Assembly: GCA_022360315.1 (NCBI GenBank)
Contig: JAKSDA010000307.1
Location: forward strand, 36,711 to 100,710
Source of the DNA: Pseudomonadota bacterium
GTDB lineage: Bacteria; Myxococcota_A; Polyangia; Haliangiales; Haliangiaceae
Direction: 5' to 3'
DNA: 64,000 nt
Part shown: positions 10,274-19,207 of the stretch, one piece after another
Layout of the letters: every line of letters begins with the position of its first letter
Position numbering within the stretch: position 1 is the first letter of the stretch
The notes under the pieces: model-generated
Databases searched by the model: none
The model's input: the letters and a program-made list of their open reading frames with translations, nothing else
Told to the model about the DNA's origin: nothing
Program-made: the position numbers and the translations under genes

Positions 10274-12343
10274 TCAGAGCTCGCGTCCCTGGAGGTAGCC
10301 GACCAGCGCGGTGAGAGCGTATTGTACGTCGTCGGTGCGCACGGCACGGGTCTTCATGCTCGAGACAAATCCGCCGCGGACCGGTCCATTCCGTATCTGA
10401 CACCGCAAAAGCCAATCCAGGCCATGGTGCAGAACCTCGTCGAGCCGTTCGCGCAACGACCTGGGCGGCTCGGGCACAGCGGCAAGAACACTCAGTCCGG
10501 CCAGGGCGGAGGTCGGAACCGCACGTTTCGACGCGCACGAGCGAGAGGTGCCGAATACGTCGTCGATTTCGCTGACGATCTGTCCGGCTGCATCGTTGAC
10601 GTAGTTGTGGGTCGCCTGCCGGGCGAACGGAGGTATATCGGATTGACGGTAGATGGCGAGCAGTTCGGATCCGGCGAGAATTGACCACGGATCGCTGAGC
10701 GGCTCCTGCAAACGGGTGAGATAATCCATTCCCCGCATGGCCGCTTCTAGCCAGGTCGGATCCAGCTCGATCTGATAGAGCATGGTAAGCCCCAAAATCG
10801 CCTGTCCCGGCGCGCGCAGCATGCGTGAGTCCGGCTGCAACTGCGAGCGGAATCTGCCATTCTTATCCTGCAAGAGCAGAAGGAACTGGGCCAGCCCACG
10901 CAGCTCGTCCCGATCGACCGCTTCCTCATCGGCGTTGTGTGCCGCGACCAGGGCAATTAGGCCCATGGTGGAATTGGCGAGCCGTATCTTGCGAGGACTG
11001 TCGCCCTTGCCGCGCCCACTGGAGATGTACATGGCACGCGCACCGGGCAGTCGCCTGAGATGGTGCTCTTTGAGGTATTCCGCTGCCCGCACAATGCTCC
11101 GCCTGGTTCGACTGGCACCAGTGGCCTGATACTCGCGCGACAGACTGTAAATGGTCCGGGCCTGAACCGAGACATCGGCGCGGGATGAACCACGACGGCC
11201 GTTGATTGTCATTCGAGTGCTCACCTCGCCGCGCTTGTCCATGCGACGGTTGAGATAGTTGCCAGCAGCCTCGACAACCTCGCGCACCTGCCGACCGGGA
11301 TGTCCGCGATCTGCTTCGGCCAGCCAGCTGCGGCGCTCTTCACGACGCCGAGTCTCGCCGTCCCCGTCCGACTCTTCACGCCGCTCGTCTCGCCCGACCT
11401 GTTCGCGTCCCTCGTCCTCCTCCTCAGCCCTTTCGGAGCGTTTCTCGCCCGCTTCTCTACTGGCGCGCATGGCTCGTTCGCCGCGTTCCTCGCGCTCTTC
11501 TGAATGACGGGCAGTCCGGGTTTTTCTCCCGCGCCGTTCGGACCGCTCTTCACCTTCCTCGCTCCCTTCTTCACGCTCTCTCTCGGACCGCTCGGCCCGG
11601 CGACCTTCTCGCTCGCGTTCGCCTTCCTCCTCCCGCTCGCCGCCTTCTTCGCTTCTCTCGGCCCGGCGACCTTCGCGACCTTCGCGACCTTCGCGACCTT
11701 CGCGACCTTCGCGACCTTCGCGGCCTTCGCGACTTTCTCGACCTTGCCGTTCGCCTTCTTCGCTCCGTTCGCCGCCTTCAGCTTCTTCAGCTCGCTCGGC
11801 AAAGCCGGCTTCGGCCTCATTGGTCAAGACATGACCCAGGCCGACCACTCCGAGTCCGATCACCATGAGCGTGACAACCGCCAGTCTGGTGTTGCGCAAA
11901 AACGGCGCAGCAGAGCTGAAAGCCGGTGCGGGCTGGCCCTCATGACCGCTGTGTCCGTCGTGGCCTTCCCCGCCCTCGTGATGCTCGTGGTCGCCGTGGC
12001 CACTGTGAGCCTCTTCGTGCTTGAGATGTTCTACCTCCTTGCCGAGGAAATATTCGAGCACGGTCCGGATGATCACAGTCATCACCAGGCTCTTCACGTG
12101 AGCGAGATCGGTATGGAGGACGGTTTCGATAACGTCCTGTCCGATCATGAATTCCATACCGACGAGGATGTAGGTCCCCAGGGTAATCCGCACTTGCCTC
12201 ATCGTGAATCGGCCCATGGTGAGTAGGCCGAAGTATTGAAGAAGTGCCAAAAAGCATCCAGCCGTGATAAATCCAACCCCGACATAACCGACCAACATGG
12301 CCAGGAGCTCTACGATTTCAAACAATGTTCCTTCTTGTTCCAT
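10274..12343 (-). CDS. DUF1622 membrane domain fused to charged repeat region and helical toroid-like domain
   Basis: The protein has 689 residues. Residues 1-115 are a DUF1622 membrane domain with three hydrophobic segments and the shared signatures TLGTYILVGMEFMIGQD and RTVLEYFLGKEVEHL. A His/Gly/Glu stretch and a further transmembrane segment (about residues 150-172) follow. Next is a low-complexity Glu/Arg-rich region (about 175-330) that includes a run of REG triplets. The C-terminal 350 residues are all-helical with QARTIYSLSREYQATG, AQFLLLLQDKNGRF and LDWLLRCQIRNGPVRGGF motifs, like the alpha/alpha-toroid fold of terpenoid cyclases and glycoside hydrolases, but no catalytic DxDD-type motif is visible. 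It is 55 bp downstream of the exported barrel gene, probably in one operon. It is a paralogue of the genes at 16321 and 17563. Confidence 0.75.
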   Translation of the reverse strand: MEQEGTLFEIVELLAMLVGYVGVGFITAGCFLALLQYFGLLTMGRFTMRQVRITLGTYILVGMEFMIGQDVIETVLHTDLAHVKSLVMTVIIRTVLEYFLGKEVEHLKHEEAHSGHGDHEHHEGGEGHDGHSGHEGQPAPAFSSAAPFLRNTRLAVVTLMVIGLGVVGLGHVLTNEAEAGFAERAEEAEGGERSEEGERQGRESREGREGREGREGREGREGREGRRAERSEEGGEREEEGEREREGRRAERSEREREEGSEEGEERSERRGRKTRTARHSEEREERGERAMRASREAGEKRSERAEEEDEGREQVGRDERREESDGDGETRRREERRSWLAEADRGHPGRQVREVVEAAGNYLNRRMDKRGEVSTRMTINGRRGSSRADVSVQARTIYSLSREYQATGASRTRRSIVRAAEYLKEHHLRRLPGARAMYISSGRGKGDSPRKIRLANSTMGLIALVAAHNADEEAVDRDELRGLAQFLLLLQDKNGRFRSQLQPDSRMLRAPGQAILGLTMLYQIELDPTWLEAAMRGMDYLTRLQEPLSDPWSILAGSELLAIYRQSDIPPFARQATHNYVNDAAGQIVSEIDDVFGTSRSCASKRAVPTSALAGLSVLAAVPEPPRSLRERLDEVLHHGLDWLLRCQIRNGPVRGGFVSSMKTRAVRTDDVQYALTALVGYLQGREL
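11666..11738 (-). repeat. 9-bp tandem repeat inside the DUF1622 fusion gene
   Basis: About seven to eight copies of a 9-bp unit (plus strand ttcgcgacc, the last ones diverged) encode consecutive Gly-Arg-Glu triplets. The repeat keeps the frame, so copy-number changes would alter only the length of the charged linker. Confidence 0.85.
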
Positions 12344-12398
12344 CAGTGCACACCCGTTTCTGAATCGAACTGTCTAACGTAATCGTGGCTTCTTTTAG

Positions 12399-14000
12399 CT
12401 ACTCCCCGCCCTCTTCTTCAGAGGAGCCGAGCGAGAAACTCAGCCCGGCATAAAACGTGGTATGGCTGCGATTATCTGTTTCAACGTCGGAAAACGGAAA
12501 TACGAAGCCGCCCTCTTCGCTCTTCAATGGACCCATGGTCAACATTCCGACAGTGGCTTGCCATCTTCTGGTGATCTCGTAATCAAATTTGAATCCGGCC
12601 TCCAGCGTGTGTTCGTTTTCGAAGAACTTGACGAATTCGTAGCCGACCTTCACTGCGGCGCTCAGGCCCTCAATACTGTCAAACTCGTACTCGACCTCGG
12701 TCTCGGCCCCGAGCAAGTAGTTTGGGGGCAACTCGCCGAGAAATGGACAGATCGTCTGGATCGAAGTGGAACAGAATTCGGGCTCCGATTCCATGGCTCC
12801 GCCCTCGCCGCCCTCGTCGCCCTCGAGCGCGGCTTGCGGAATGGTGGGAAAAAACTTCTTACCCAGGATCTCGACTGCGTATTTCCATGGGCCTTCGCCA
12901 AACTCGACACCAGCACCGGCGACCAGGGTAAAGATGTTCTGAACAGCGCGCGCTTCCTCACTGGTCGGAAACTCGATGGCCACCCGGGCCTCGACACCGG
13001 ATAAAAACTCCTCGGCGCGGATTCCCAGCGCCACATCGTCGACTCCCTCGTGCAGGGGATCCTGCACTTTGGAAAAGACCGACGCATCGGCGTACAGCGC
13101 CAGGGCTTGATTCAGCTCCAATTCCGGCTCCAGCCGCACGGCCGACGCTTCCATATCGCCGCCAAACATGTGCAATCCAACCTCGGCGCTCAGCGGCAGT
13201 CCTTCTTCCTCCCGCTCGCCGCGCTCGGAGAGTTCACCCTCCACTTCGCCTCCCGCGAACTCCAGCCTCGATTCGCCGCCTTCCCGGGCTTCACTCGATC
13301 GCTCGGCAGACGCTCGAACTTCCCTGCGAAACTCGCGACGACGCCGCCGTTTCTTCTCGCGTCTGCTCTCCCTGTCCCCTTCGGCTTTTTCGGCCGTGAA
13401 CTCGTCTTCTTCTTCGTCGCGCGACTCGCGCGCAACCCGGGGACGGGTCAGCTCGGCGAGCTTGTCCAGGGCCTTTTCAGCGATACGGACCCCGATGTCC
13501 CTTGCATCGCTCGCCCGCCGATATTTCGATTGAAAGCGCAGCTCGACCTTTTCGGACTTGGTGTCGATGAGCATGGCGCGGGCAACGTGGACCGAGACGG
13601 TGTAAATTCCGCCATCTCCCTCGCGCAGCTGAGTCCGACTGGAAATCTCGACATCCAGTACGTAGTCAGCTCCCCCTTTGCGGCCCGCCTTGGCCAGGAC
13701 CACCGGGCGCGGTTTGCTCGCCCTGACGGCCGACTGCGCGCGGGCGAATTTTCGGCTCGAGACCAGCGAAACGCCGGCTTTGCGGAGTTTCTGTCGAACT
13801 CCCAGGGTGAGCTCGGTGCGGCGTGTGCTGTTCTTGCCTCTCGCCTCGGGTACTGCGATGCGCACTCGGCCAATGTCTTTTTCGCTGCGCGCAGAGGCGG
13901 TTGCGGGCGCGAGCGAAATGGCGAGAAGTGCAACGATAAGGCACCATTTGCCTCTGGCGTCACGAATTCCTGCAATTTGGTTGAATGCGATCCTTGTCAT
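12399..14000 (-). CDS. Exported protein with CsgG/LpoB-like N-terminal domain and barrel-like C-terminus
   Basis: The protein has 533 residues from the ATG at 14000, preceded by AAAGGA. This start exposes a signal peptide ending in PATASA. Residues about 35-190 (RIAVPEARG, KAGVSLVSSRKF, ADYVLDVEISSRTQ) resemble the alpha/beta lipoprotein fold seen in CsgG, LpoB and TolB N-terminal domains; this is a fold-level guess. A strongly charged linker (about 200-270, EEEDEF, KKRRRRREFRREVR) leads to about 260 residues of alternating beta-strands (LEPELELNQALALYADASVF, LEAGFKFDYEIT, TTFYAGLSFSLG) typical of an outer-membrane barrel. The charged linker style matches that of the downstream DUF1622 fusion gene, which probably shares the operon. 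The function is unknown. Confidence 0.7.
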   Translation of the reverse strand: MTRIAFNQIAGIRDARGKWCLIVALLAISLAPATASARSEKDIGRVRIAVPEARGKNSTRRTELTLGVRQKLRKAGVSLVSSRKFARAQSAVRASKPRPVVLAKAGRKGGADYVLDVEISSRTQLREGDGGIYTVSVHVARAMLIDTKSEKVELRFQSKYRRASDARDIGVRIAEKALDKLAELTRPRVARESRDEEEDEFTAEKAEGDRESRREKKRRRRREFRREVRASAERSSEAREGGESRLEFAGGEVEGELSERGEREEEGLPLSAEVGLHMFGGDMEASAVRLEPELELNQALALYADASVFSKVQDPLHEGVDDVALGIRAEEFLSGVEARVAIEFPTSEEARAVQNIFTLVAGAGVEFGEGPWKYAVEILGKKFFPTIPQAALEGDEGGEGGAMESEPEFCSTSIQTICPFLGELPPNYLLGAETEVEYEFDSIEGLSAAVKVGYEFVKFFENEHTLEAGFKFDYEITRRWQATVGMLTMGPLKSEEGGFVFPFSDVETDNRSHTTFYAGLSFSLGSSEEEGGE

Positions 14001-14794
14001 CTTGATTGGTTCCTTTACCGTTCCCGTCGTATGACCCGGCAAAGCGGACGAAAGAGTTCGAAGCGCCGAGTCGTCCTTTTGCCTCGGGCTCGCTCGTCAC
14101 TCTCGGGCTGCGTTTTCGATCGTCGATGAAGACGTGAGCTGCCGTGCGTGGCTCGGTCGGCCGTTTCGGCGCCGCTTTGGTCGGGCGGCTGGGCACCACT
14201 GGCAGAGAGGGCAACGTCGCCGCGTCCAGCCATCGGCATCGGTCCGACTGGCTCGACAATCTCTCGTGGATGCGACGCCGTGGGCGAATTGCATTCGACC
14301 TCGACGCCGGCCGCTTCCGTAACGCTCGCTGCGCTATAGACACAACGTGTAGCGCGCCGTGCAACGGTCGAGTGGCCTTGATGTTACGCAGCCGAGCCTC
14401 GTACGCCTCCTCAACGCGCGGGGTCAGCCCATACAGCCGGTCGATACAGCCGAAACCGAGCCAGTAGGCCAAGACACCAAACGCTATGGGACAATCGAAA
14501 AGCATCGTTTCCGCTCAGGGGACGACGGCCTTTGCTGCAAGCCCCATACCCACGCGTATTCTCGGCTTCGAAAGCGATTGCTGGTCTTTGGTGATTAAAT
14601 TACGTCTGTTACAGAGACGTTCCGGCGCCTCAGATCGCGATCGATCGATGCACTCAGAACCCAAGTGTGCAATATCCGCTCATATTTGTCATAATCTCTC
14701 GAGAACCCTGGCAAGGATATGAGTCCTTCTGGCCGAGCCATTGACGTTCGGCGTTCAGAGCACAGCTCGGGTTCGAGATTGGAGACAACTCCTT
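14001..14794. other. Long divergent intergenic region, no supported gene
   Basis: This 794-bp gap separates the leftward exported-barrel gene from the rightward FHA-sigma54 activator. Open frames of up to 181 codons exist on both strands, but none has a recognisable domain, a good ribosome-binding site or a convincing composition. It probably holds the promoters of both flanking units. I found no sigma54-type GG-N10-GC element with good flanks here. Confidence 0.5.
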
Positions 14795-16195
14795 ATGGCG
14801 ACGTACAAGACCGCGGTGACTCGGGTGGTGAGCGACAGCGATGCTCGAACGCGACTGTTTCGCACCAAGTACATCGTGCGGATCCTCGATGGACCAGGCC
14901 AGAGGCGCTCTTTGAAGACTGCCAAGGACAACATCACGATCGGATCGGCCGAGCAGAACGACTTGGTGCTAAACGACCCGGCGGTCTCGAGACATCATCT
15001 ACGCATCCAGCTCAACCCGGACGGTTTTCTGCTGACCGATCTCAACAGCACCAACGGGACCACACTGGGCAACTTGAAGCTGCAAGAGGGCATTGCGCAG
15101 GGCCCCGTCGAGCTTCAGCTGGGCGAGACGACACTGCAGATCGTTCCCAGCAGTGAAGAAGAAGAAGTCGAACTTGTCGAGGAATCGAGTTTTGGCGAGG
15201 TCATCGGACAGAGCCCGCCCATGCGTGAGCTCTTCCGCAAGCTGAAAGCGTCTTCTCCCAAAGAGGTTACCATTCTTCTCGAGGGCGAGACCGGCACCGG
15301 CAAGGAGCTGATCGCCCGCGAAATTCATCAACACAGCGAACGCCGCAACAAGCCATTCATCATCGTAGACTGCGGCGCCATTCCGCCGACCCTCATCGAG
15401 AGCGAGCTGTTCGGGCACAACCGCGGTGCTTTCACCGGAGCGGTCACCGATCGACCGGGTGCATTCGAGCAAGCGGATGGAGGTACCATCTTTCTCGACG
15501 AGATCGGCGAGCTCGAACTGACCATGCAGCCCCGTCTGCTGCGCGTACTGGAGCAACGGCACATCAAGCGGATCGGCCGCAGCCGCCACACACCGGTCGA
15601 TGTCCGCATCATCGCCGCCACCAACCGAGATTTGCAGCGCGACATCAACGAGGGAACCTTCCGTGCCGACCTGTTCTACCGGCTCGCCGTGGTGCATTTG
15701 CGCATTCCCAACCTTCGACAGCGCCGCGAAGACATACCGCCGCTGGTCAAGCACATGCTGCCGAAAATCGCCGCCCGGGTCGGCGGCAACGCACCGCAGC
15801 TCAACCGCGAGACCTGGCAGCAGATCATGAACCACCCCTGGCGGGGCAACATCCGCGAATTGCGCAACTTTTTGGAGCGATTGGTCGCCCTGGCATCGGA
15901 CCTCGAGCCGGTCCATCTCACCTCCGACCTCGGCCTCGAAAAGCCAACCAGCGAGGTCGAATTGAGTCAATTAGAGACCCTTCCATTCAAAGAAGCCAAG
16001 GCGAAGTGGATGGAAGCGTTCGATATTGCCTATCTGACCCGCCTTCTCGAGCGCTGCGATTTTAACGTGGCCGAGGCCGCCCGCCAAAGTGGCATTGATC
16101 GCGTGCACTTATTCCGCCTGGTCAAGAAATACAAGCTCCGCAAACAGAAGCAAAAAGCCAATATGTCGTCACCGGGCTTTCTCGACTCGTTCTGA
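14795..16195 (+). CDS. FHA-domain sigma54-dependent transcriptional activator
   Basis: The protein has 466 residues from the ATG at 14795, preceded by GGAGA; the frame is open to 14741 but that start lacks a ribosome-binding site. Residues 49-112 form an FHA phosphopeptide-binding domain (GSAEQNDLVL, SRHHL, STNGTTLGN). Residues 135-370 are the sigma54-interacting AAA+ domain with Walker A GETGTGKE (164-171), the sigma54-contact loop GAFTGA (211-216) and Walker B TIFLDEIGEL. The last 40 residues are a Fis-type helix-turn-helix (FNVAEAARQSGI). It should activate RNA polymerase-sigma54 promoters in response to Ser/Thr phosphorylation, as in myxobacterial relatives. The DUF1622 genes just downstream, one with a good sigma54 promoter, are likely targets. 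Confidence 0.95.
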   Translation: MATYKTAVTRVVSDSDARTRLFRTKYIVRILDGPGQRRSLKTAKDNITIGSAEQNDLVLNDPAVSRHHLRIQLNPDGFLLTDLNSTNGTTLGNLKLQEGIAQGPVELQLGETTLQIVPSSEEEEVELVEESSFGEVIGQSPPMRELFRKLKASSPKEVTILLEGETGTGKELIAREIHQHSERRNKPFIIVDCGAIPPTLIESELFGHNRGAFTGAVTDRPGAFEQADGGTIFLDEIGELELTMQPRLLRVLEQRHIKRIGRSRHTPVDVRIIAATNRDLQRDINEGTFRADLFYRLAVVHLRIPNLRQRREDIPPLVKHMLPKIAARVGGNAPQLNRETWQQIMNHPWRGNIRELRNFLERLVALASDLEPVHLTSDLGLEKPTSEVELSQLETLPFKEAKAKWMEAFDIAYLTRLLERCDFNVAEAARQSGIDRVHLFRLVKKYKLRKQKQKANMSSPGFLDSF

Positions 16196-16280
16196 ACCGA
16201 TCATCATATGGCGCAGCTCCTGTGCGCAATCTCACTCCTCCAATAGCAGAGATCGGCCCACGTATGAAATTGGCTCGGGT

Positions 16281-16296
16281 TGGCTTAGAATAGGCT
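16281..16296 (+). promoter_or_regulatory. Weak candidate sigma54 promoter before DUF1622 gene
   Basis: TGGCTTAGAATAGGCT has the invariant GG and GC dinucleotides at the required 10-bp spacing and ends 24 bp before the ATG at 16321. The -24 box keeps TGGC but the -12 box is poor (AGGC rather than TTGC). It is supported mainly by position and by the neighbouring activator. Confidence 0.3.
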
Positions 16297-16320
16297 CACT
16301 CTTCAATTGGCCGCGCACAA

Positions 16321-17025
16321 ATGATTGAAGGCTACCTCTCTCATCAGATCATCGCGACGATCGCGCAGCTCCTCGGCTATGCCGGTGTCGGGTTCATCGC
16401 GATCGGGACGATCATCGCGTTTATCCGGTACTTCCGCATGCCTGCCGTCGCCGCGGAAACCCGAACGGTTATCCAGCTCACGCTAAAAACGCATCTCCTG
16501 GTGGGTCTGGAGCTCATGATCTGTCAGGATATTTTGCGTGCGATCATCGATCCGGGAGTGGGGCAGCTGGTCAGTGTTGGTGTGATCGCGGCCTTGCGGG
16601 TGGTCCTCGGCCATTATCTCAAAAAAGCCGTGGCTCCCGCGCTTGGCGCAGAAGCCACAGGAATCCAGTCGCCTGATCAGATGATGGGAGCGACCGGTGA
16701 CCTCGGGATCACGAATGAATTCATGGCCAGTGAGACAAGCGAGCAGACGTTTGTCGCCGATCAGACCATCACACGTCCGCACGGTTCTGGGCCGGATTTC
16801 AGCCAGTTCGACGAGACGGAGAATGGATTGGAATTGCCTCTTCCGGCTCCCCACGCCAGCCAGCCGGCAATCCCGCTGAACGAGTTGCAGCCGGCTCGAC
16901 CAGCGTCGAATGCCGGTTCAAACCTGGCCGAAAAAGTCAATCATACCAAGGTATTGCCGCAGCGTAATTTCGTGCGGCAGGCCAGCGACGAACCGAGCAT
17001 GTCCGGCGAGACCGACCCTGCATGA
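16321..17025 (+). CDS. DUF1622 family membrane protein with disordered cytoplasmic tail
   Basis: The protein has 234 residues. The first 110 form the DUF1622 membrane domain with about three hydrophobic helices (QLLGYAGVGFIAIGTIIAFI, THLLVGLELMICQDILRAII, VGVIAALRVVLGHYLKKAV). The C-terminal half is Pro/Ser/Glu-rich and probably disordered. Compared with its two paralogues it has LELMICQD in place of LEFMVGQD. It starts 125 bp after the FHA-sigma54 activator stop and no clear ribosome-binding site precedes the ATG. DUF1622 has no established function; it is a small integral-membrane family. Regulation by the activator is inferred from the context. Confidence 0.8.
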   Translation: MIEGYLSHQIIATIAQLLGYAGVGFIAIGTIIAFIRYFRMPAVAAETRTVIQLTLKTHLLVGLELMICQDILRAIIDPGVGQLVSVGVIAALRVVLGHYLKKAVAPALGAEATGIQSPDQMMGATGDLGITNEFMASETSEQTFVADQTITRPHGSGPDFSQFDETENGLELPLPAPHASQPAIPLNELQPARPASNAGSNLAEKVNHTKVLPQRNFVRQASDEPSMSGETDPA

Positions 17026-17517
17026 CGGCCTTTCGAGGTCCTGGCGACGTCCAGGCCGGCGACATGCTGGGGTTTTTCCAGCTTGTTGCGCACAGCCTAC
17101 GGCGACGGTAGCGGTGATGTTACTGCCGGGCTCGGTATCTGCGTACCGTCGCATTGCTGGCTACTGCTCGACAAAGCCGCGTGGCCACTCATAGCGCGGC
17201 CAGCAGCCGCTACGTAGCGGACACGCGACGCTCCAGACGCTTCCACGCACCATCGCGAGAGTGACAGCCATTCCCTGGCCGCCACCTTCTCGGACGTCGG
17301 CGCATTTGCTTCCTCATATATAGCGGTATTTGCCGGCTCGAGCGGCAGCGACGTCGAGCCGCGCAATTTGCCCGGGCAGATAGTCAAAGCAGATTCTTTT
17401 CGACATCTTGTCTCGGCTGCAAGCCAATTGCCCGGTCCTTTACGCGGCCCCGGTGCCCACTGAGCCCGCCGCACTGCAAGTGGCAGAGACGTGTCGCCGA
17501 GCCGCGAGCGACTCGAT

Positions 17518-17533
17518 TGGTACGTTCTCTGCA
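17518..17533 (+). promoter_or_regulatory. Sigma54 promoter before the third DUF1622 gene
   Basis: TGGTACGTTCTCTGCA matches the sigma54 consensus TGGCACG-N4-TTGCA at all but two of the defined positions and keeps the invariant GG-N10-GC spacing (GG at 17519-17520, GC at 17531-17532). Transcription would start near 17545, about 20 bp before the ATG at 17563. The FHA-sigma54 activator encoded 1.3 kb upstream is the natural candidate regulator. The 17026-17562 gap holds no gene I can support. Confidence 0.7.
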
Positions 17534-17562
17534 GTGAAGAAGCATCGAGAACGGAACGAGTT

Positions 17563-18591
17563 ATGTCTGAAGAACTTCTTTCACATCAGATCATCGAGCT
17601 CATTGCTCAGACACTTGGATTCATCGGTGTTGCGTTCATTGTGGCCGGAACACTGATCGCTTTTCTGCAATATCTAGACACCGTCTTTATTCGACGGCTG
17701 ACCATGCCCAACGTGCAATTCACGCTCGGCACCTATATCCTGGTCGGCCTCGAGTTCATGGTCGGTCAAGATATCGTGGAAACCGTTATCAACACCGAAT
17801 TCGAGCATCTGGTCGGTTTGGGCATGATCGTGGTCATTCGAACCGTTCTCGAATACTTCCTCGGCAAGGAAGTCGAGCATCTGGCTCACGAAACCGCGCA
17901 CGAAGGAGAGCATCGCAAACGGTCAGACAGTGAACATGGCGAATCCAAACGAGCATGGTGGCCGCAGCGCAGACACCACAAGTCGAATGCGTTCGCCTCT
18001 GTCGTACACGCGTTGCAGGGCAGAAAGACCCGCAAGTCTCCTCCACCTTCCCTGCCGCGTTCCACGATCGCGCCGAGAAGTTCGGCTTCGCCCGCGATGC
18101 CCACAGAAAAAACCCACCAAGCATCCCATTTGCATCCCTCTGCCAGTGCCTCGAACTCGGTCGAGAACATCTTCGATGACGATGAATTCGACGAATCAAT
18201 GGACATAAAAAACGCTCCGAACACGTTGAGCTCCGCCCAGCCGCCGAATCACAATGACTATCGCAACAGGACATCACTGCTGCAAAAAGCCGACGAGATG
18301 CGCGCGAAATCGCCGGTTCGTATCCAAAAAGTCAACGCATCCGGGCAGGAATCAATGGCGACAGCTCCGATCGCGAAGCGCACTCTGGACGATGATGCCG
18401 TAACCAACGTCGTGAAGTTCCCGGGCAGGCAACCCGGCGATGTCTGGCCATCGCCCAGCTCCCATAACGGCCGTAACGGCGTGAGCCTGCCGCTGCCCTC
18501 GACATCGCTCAACCAACCCGATCGATTCACCAAGGTTCTGCAGCGGAAAAAGATGACTTTGGTCAACGAGATGAGAGAGCAGGCCGTATGA
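17563..18591 (+). CDS. DUF1622 family membrane protein with long polar tail
   Basis: The protein has 342 residues from the ATG at 17563 (GGAACGAG just upstream), chosen because it aligns with the N-termini of the other DUF1622 proteins; the frame is open back to 17491. Residues 1-110 are the membrane domain (AQTLGFIGVAFIVAGTLIAF, FTLGTYILVGLEFMVGQD, VIRTVLEYFLGKEVEHL), almost the same as in the fusion protein encoded at 10274-12343. Residues 115-342 are polar, rich in His, Ser, Pro and Arg, and probably disordered. A good sigma54 promoter sits 30 bp upstream. A 43-codon membrane-peptide gene follows. Confidence 0.85.
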   Translation: MSEELLSHQIIELIAQTLGFIGVAFIVAGTLIAFLQYLDTVFIRRLTMPNVQFTLGTYILVGLEFMVGQDIVETVINTEFEHLVGLGMIVVIRTVLEYFLGKEVEHLAHETAHEGEHRKRSDSEHGESKRAWWPQRRHHKSNAFASVVHALQGRKTRKSPPPSLPRSTIAPRSSASPAMPTEKTHQASHLHPSASASNSVENIFDDDEFDESMDIKNAPNTLSSAQPPNHNDYRNRTSLLQKADEMRAKSPVRIQKVNASGQESMATAPIAKRTLDDDAVTNVVKFPGRQPGDVWPSPSSHNGRNGVSLPLPSTSLNQPDRFTKVLQRKKMTLVNEMREQAV

Positions 18592-18697
18592 GGCCACGAC
18601 ACAAATGACAGTGAACGGCGCCGCAAACGCCCTCTGGCGCCGCGATGATACATCGACACAAACAGACTCCAACCAGGCATAGATAGGGAATTGCACA

Positions 18698-18829
18698 ATG
18701 TCCACGATTCAGAATCAGTCTGCACTCGCCAAGATCCATTATACATCCGTACAGATTTTTTTCCTGGGTTTGCTTCTGTCCCTGGCGGTCTGCCCCTTTA
18801 TCTTGATGATCTTGGTACTCCTGGGATGA
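18698..18829 (+). CDS. Small single-span membrane protein, 43 residues
   Basis: The ATG at 18698 is preceded by AGGGAA at a good distance and opens a 43-codon frame: a polar N-terminus (MSTIQNQSALAKIHYTS) and then one hydrophobic helix of about 25 residues (FFLGLLLSLAVCPFILMILV). It follows the third DUF1622 gene by 106 bp and may share its sigma54-driven transcript. The size and shape suit a small regulatory or structural partner of a membrane complex. No known family is recognised. The call rests on the ribosome-binding site and clean transmembrane pattern. Confidence 0.6.
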   Translation: MSTIQNQSALAKIHYTSVQIFFLGLLLSLAVCPFILMILVLLG

Positions 18830-18965
18830 TGAGAATGCTCCCACATCGATTTCCATCGATCGATGGCGGTAAGCTCGCACACCCCTGGCTCGTGACTCTC
18901 ATATAGCGTTTCCGAGCCAATCCACCGTCAAGTTGTCGATCGATGAGGGGCGCGTCAGCCCCAGT

Positions 18966-19017
18966 CCAGGCGGCAAGCCGTCGGGGTCTCTTCCCTCCCC
19001 GCCGGCTTGCCGTCTGG
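18966..19017 (+). other. Strong GC-rich RNA hairpin
   Basis: The arms CCAGGCGGCAAGCCG (18966-18980) and CGGCTTGCCGTCTGG (19003-19017) pair over 15 positions with one G-T wobble. The inner CGGGG (18982-18986) and CCCCG (18997-19001) extend the stem. A short T run follows. It may be a terminator for the DUF1622/small-peptide transcript or part of a structured RNA. Confidence 0.55.
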
Positions 19018-19171
19018 TTTCTCCCCTCTCCCCCTCCCCCTCGTTGGTCGTCTGGCCGACGTCAATGCAGAGGGAACCGGACGAGAAGGACGAACTGCTG
19101 GTGCGTTGTGGACGTCGGCCGTATCGCTTCCTTGACGAACGATCCGGACCTTCTGCTGTGTTCATCGTCAT

Positions 19172-19207
19172 GACTGGAGAGTTGTAGCGTCTTGCAACTC
19201 TCCAGTC
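19172..19207 (+). other. Second strong hairpin, 13-bp perfect stem
   Basis: GACTGGAGAGTTG (19172-19184) pairs perfectly with CAACTCTCCAGTC (19195-19207) across a 10-nt loop. The flanking GTCAT (19167-19171) and ATGAC (19213-19217) are also complementary. No T-tract follows. The 18830-19565 interval is otherwise a pyrimidine-rich gene-free stretch. Confidence 0.55.

Noticed and set aside
11504..12226. Plus-strand frame of 240 codons with Phe-Ala-Thr repeats
   Set aside because: It is the complement of the Gly-Arg-Glu coding repeat in the DUF1622 fusion gene, which has clear domains on the minus strand.
13960..14505. Minus-strand 181-codon frame upstream of the exported barrel gene
   Set aside because: It overlaps the start of that gene, has no recognised domain and no convincing ribosome-binding site.
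16271..16285. Sigma54 promoter based on TGGCTCGGGTTGGCT
   Set aside because: The spacing between GG and GC is 9 bp, and sigma54 requires 10.
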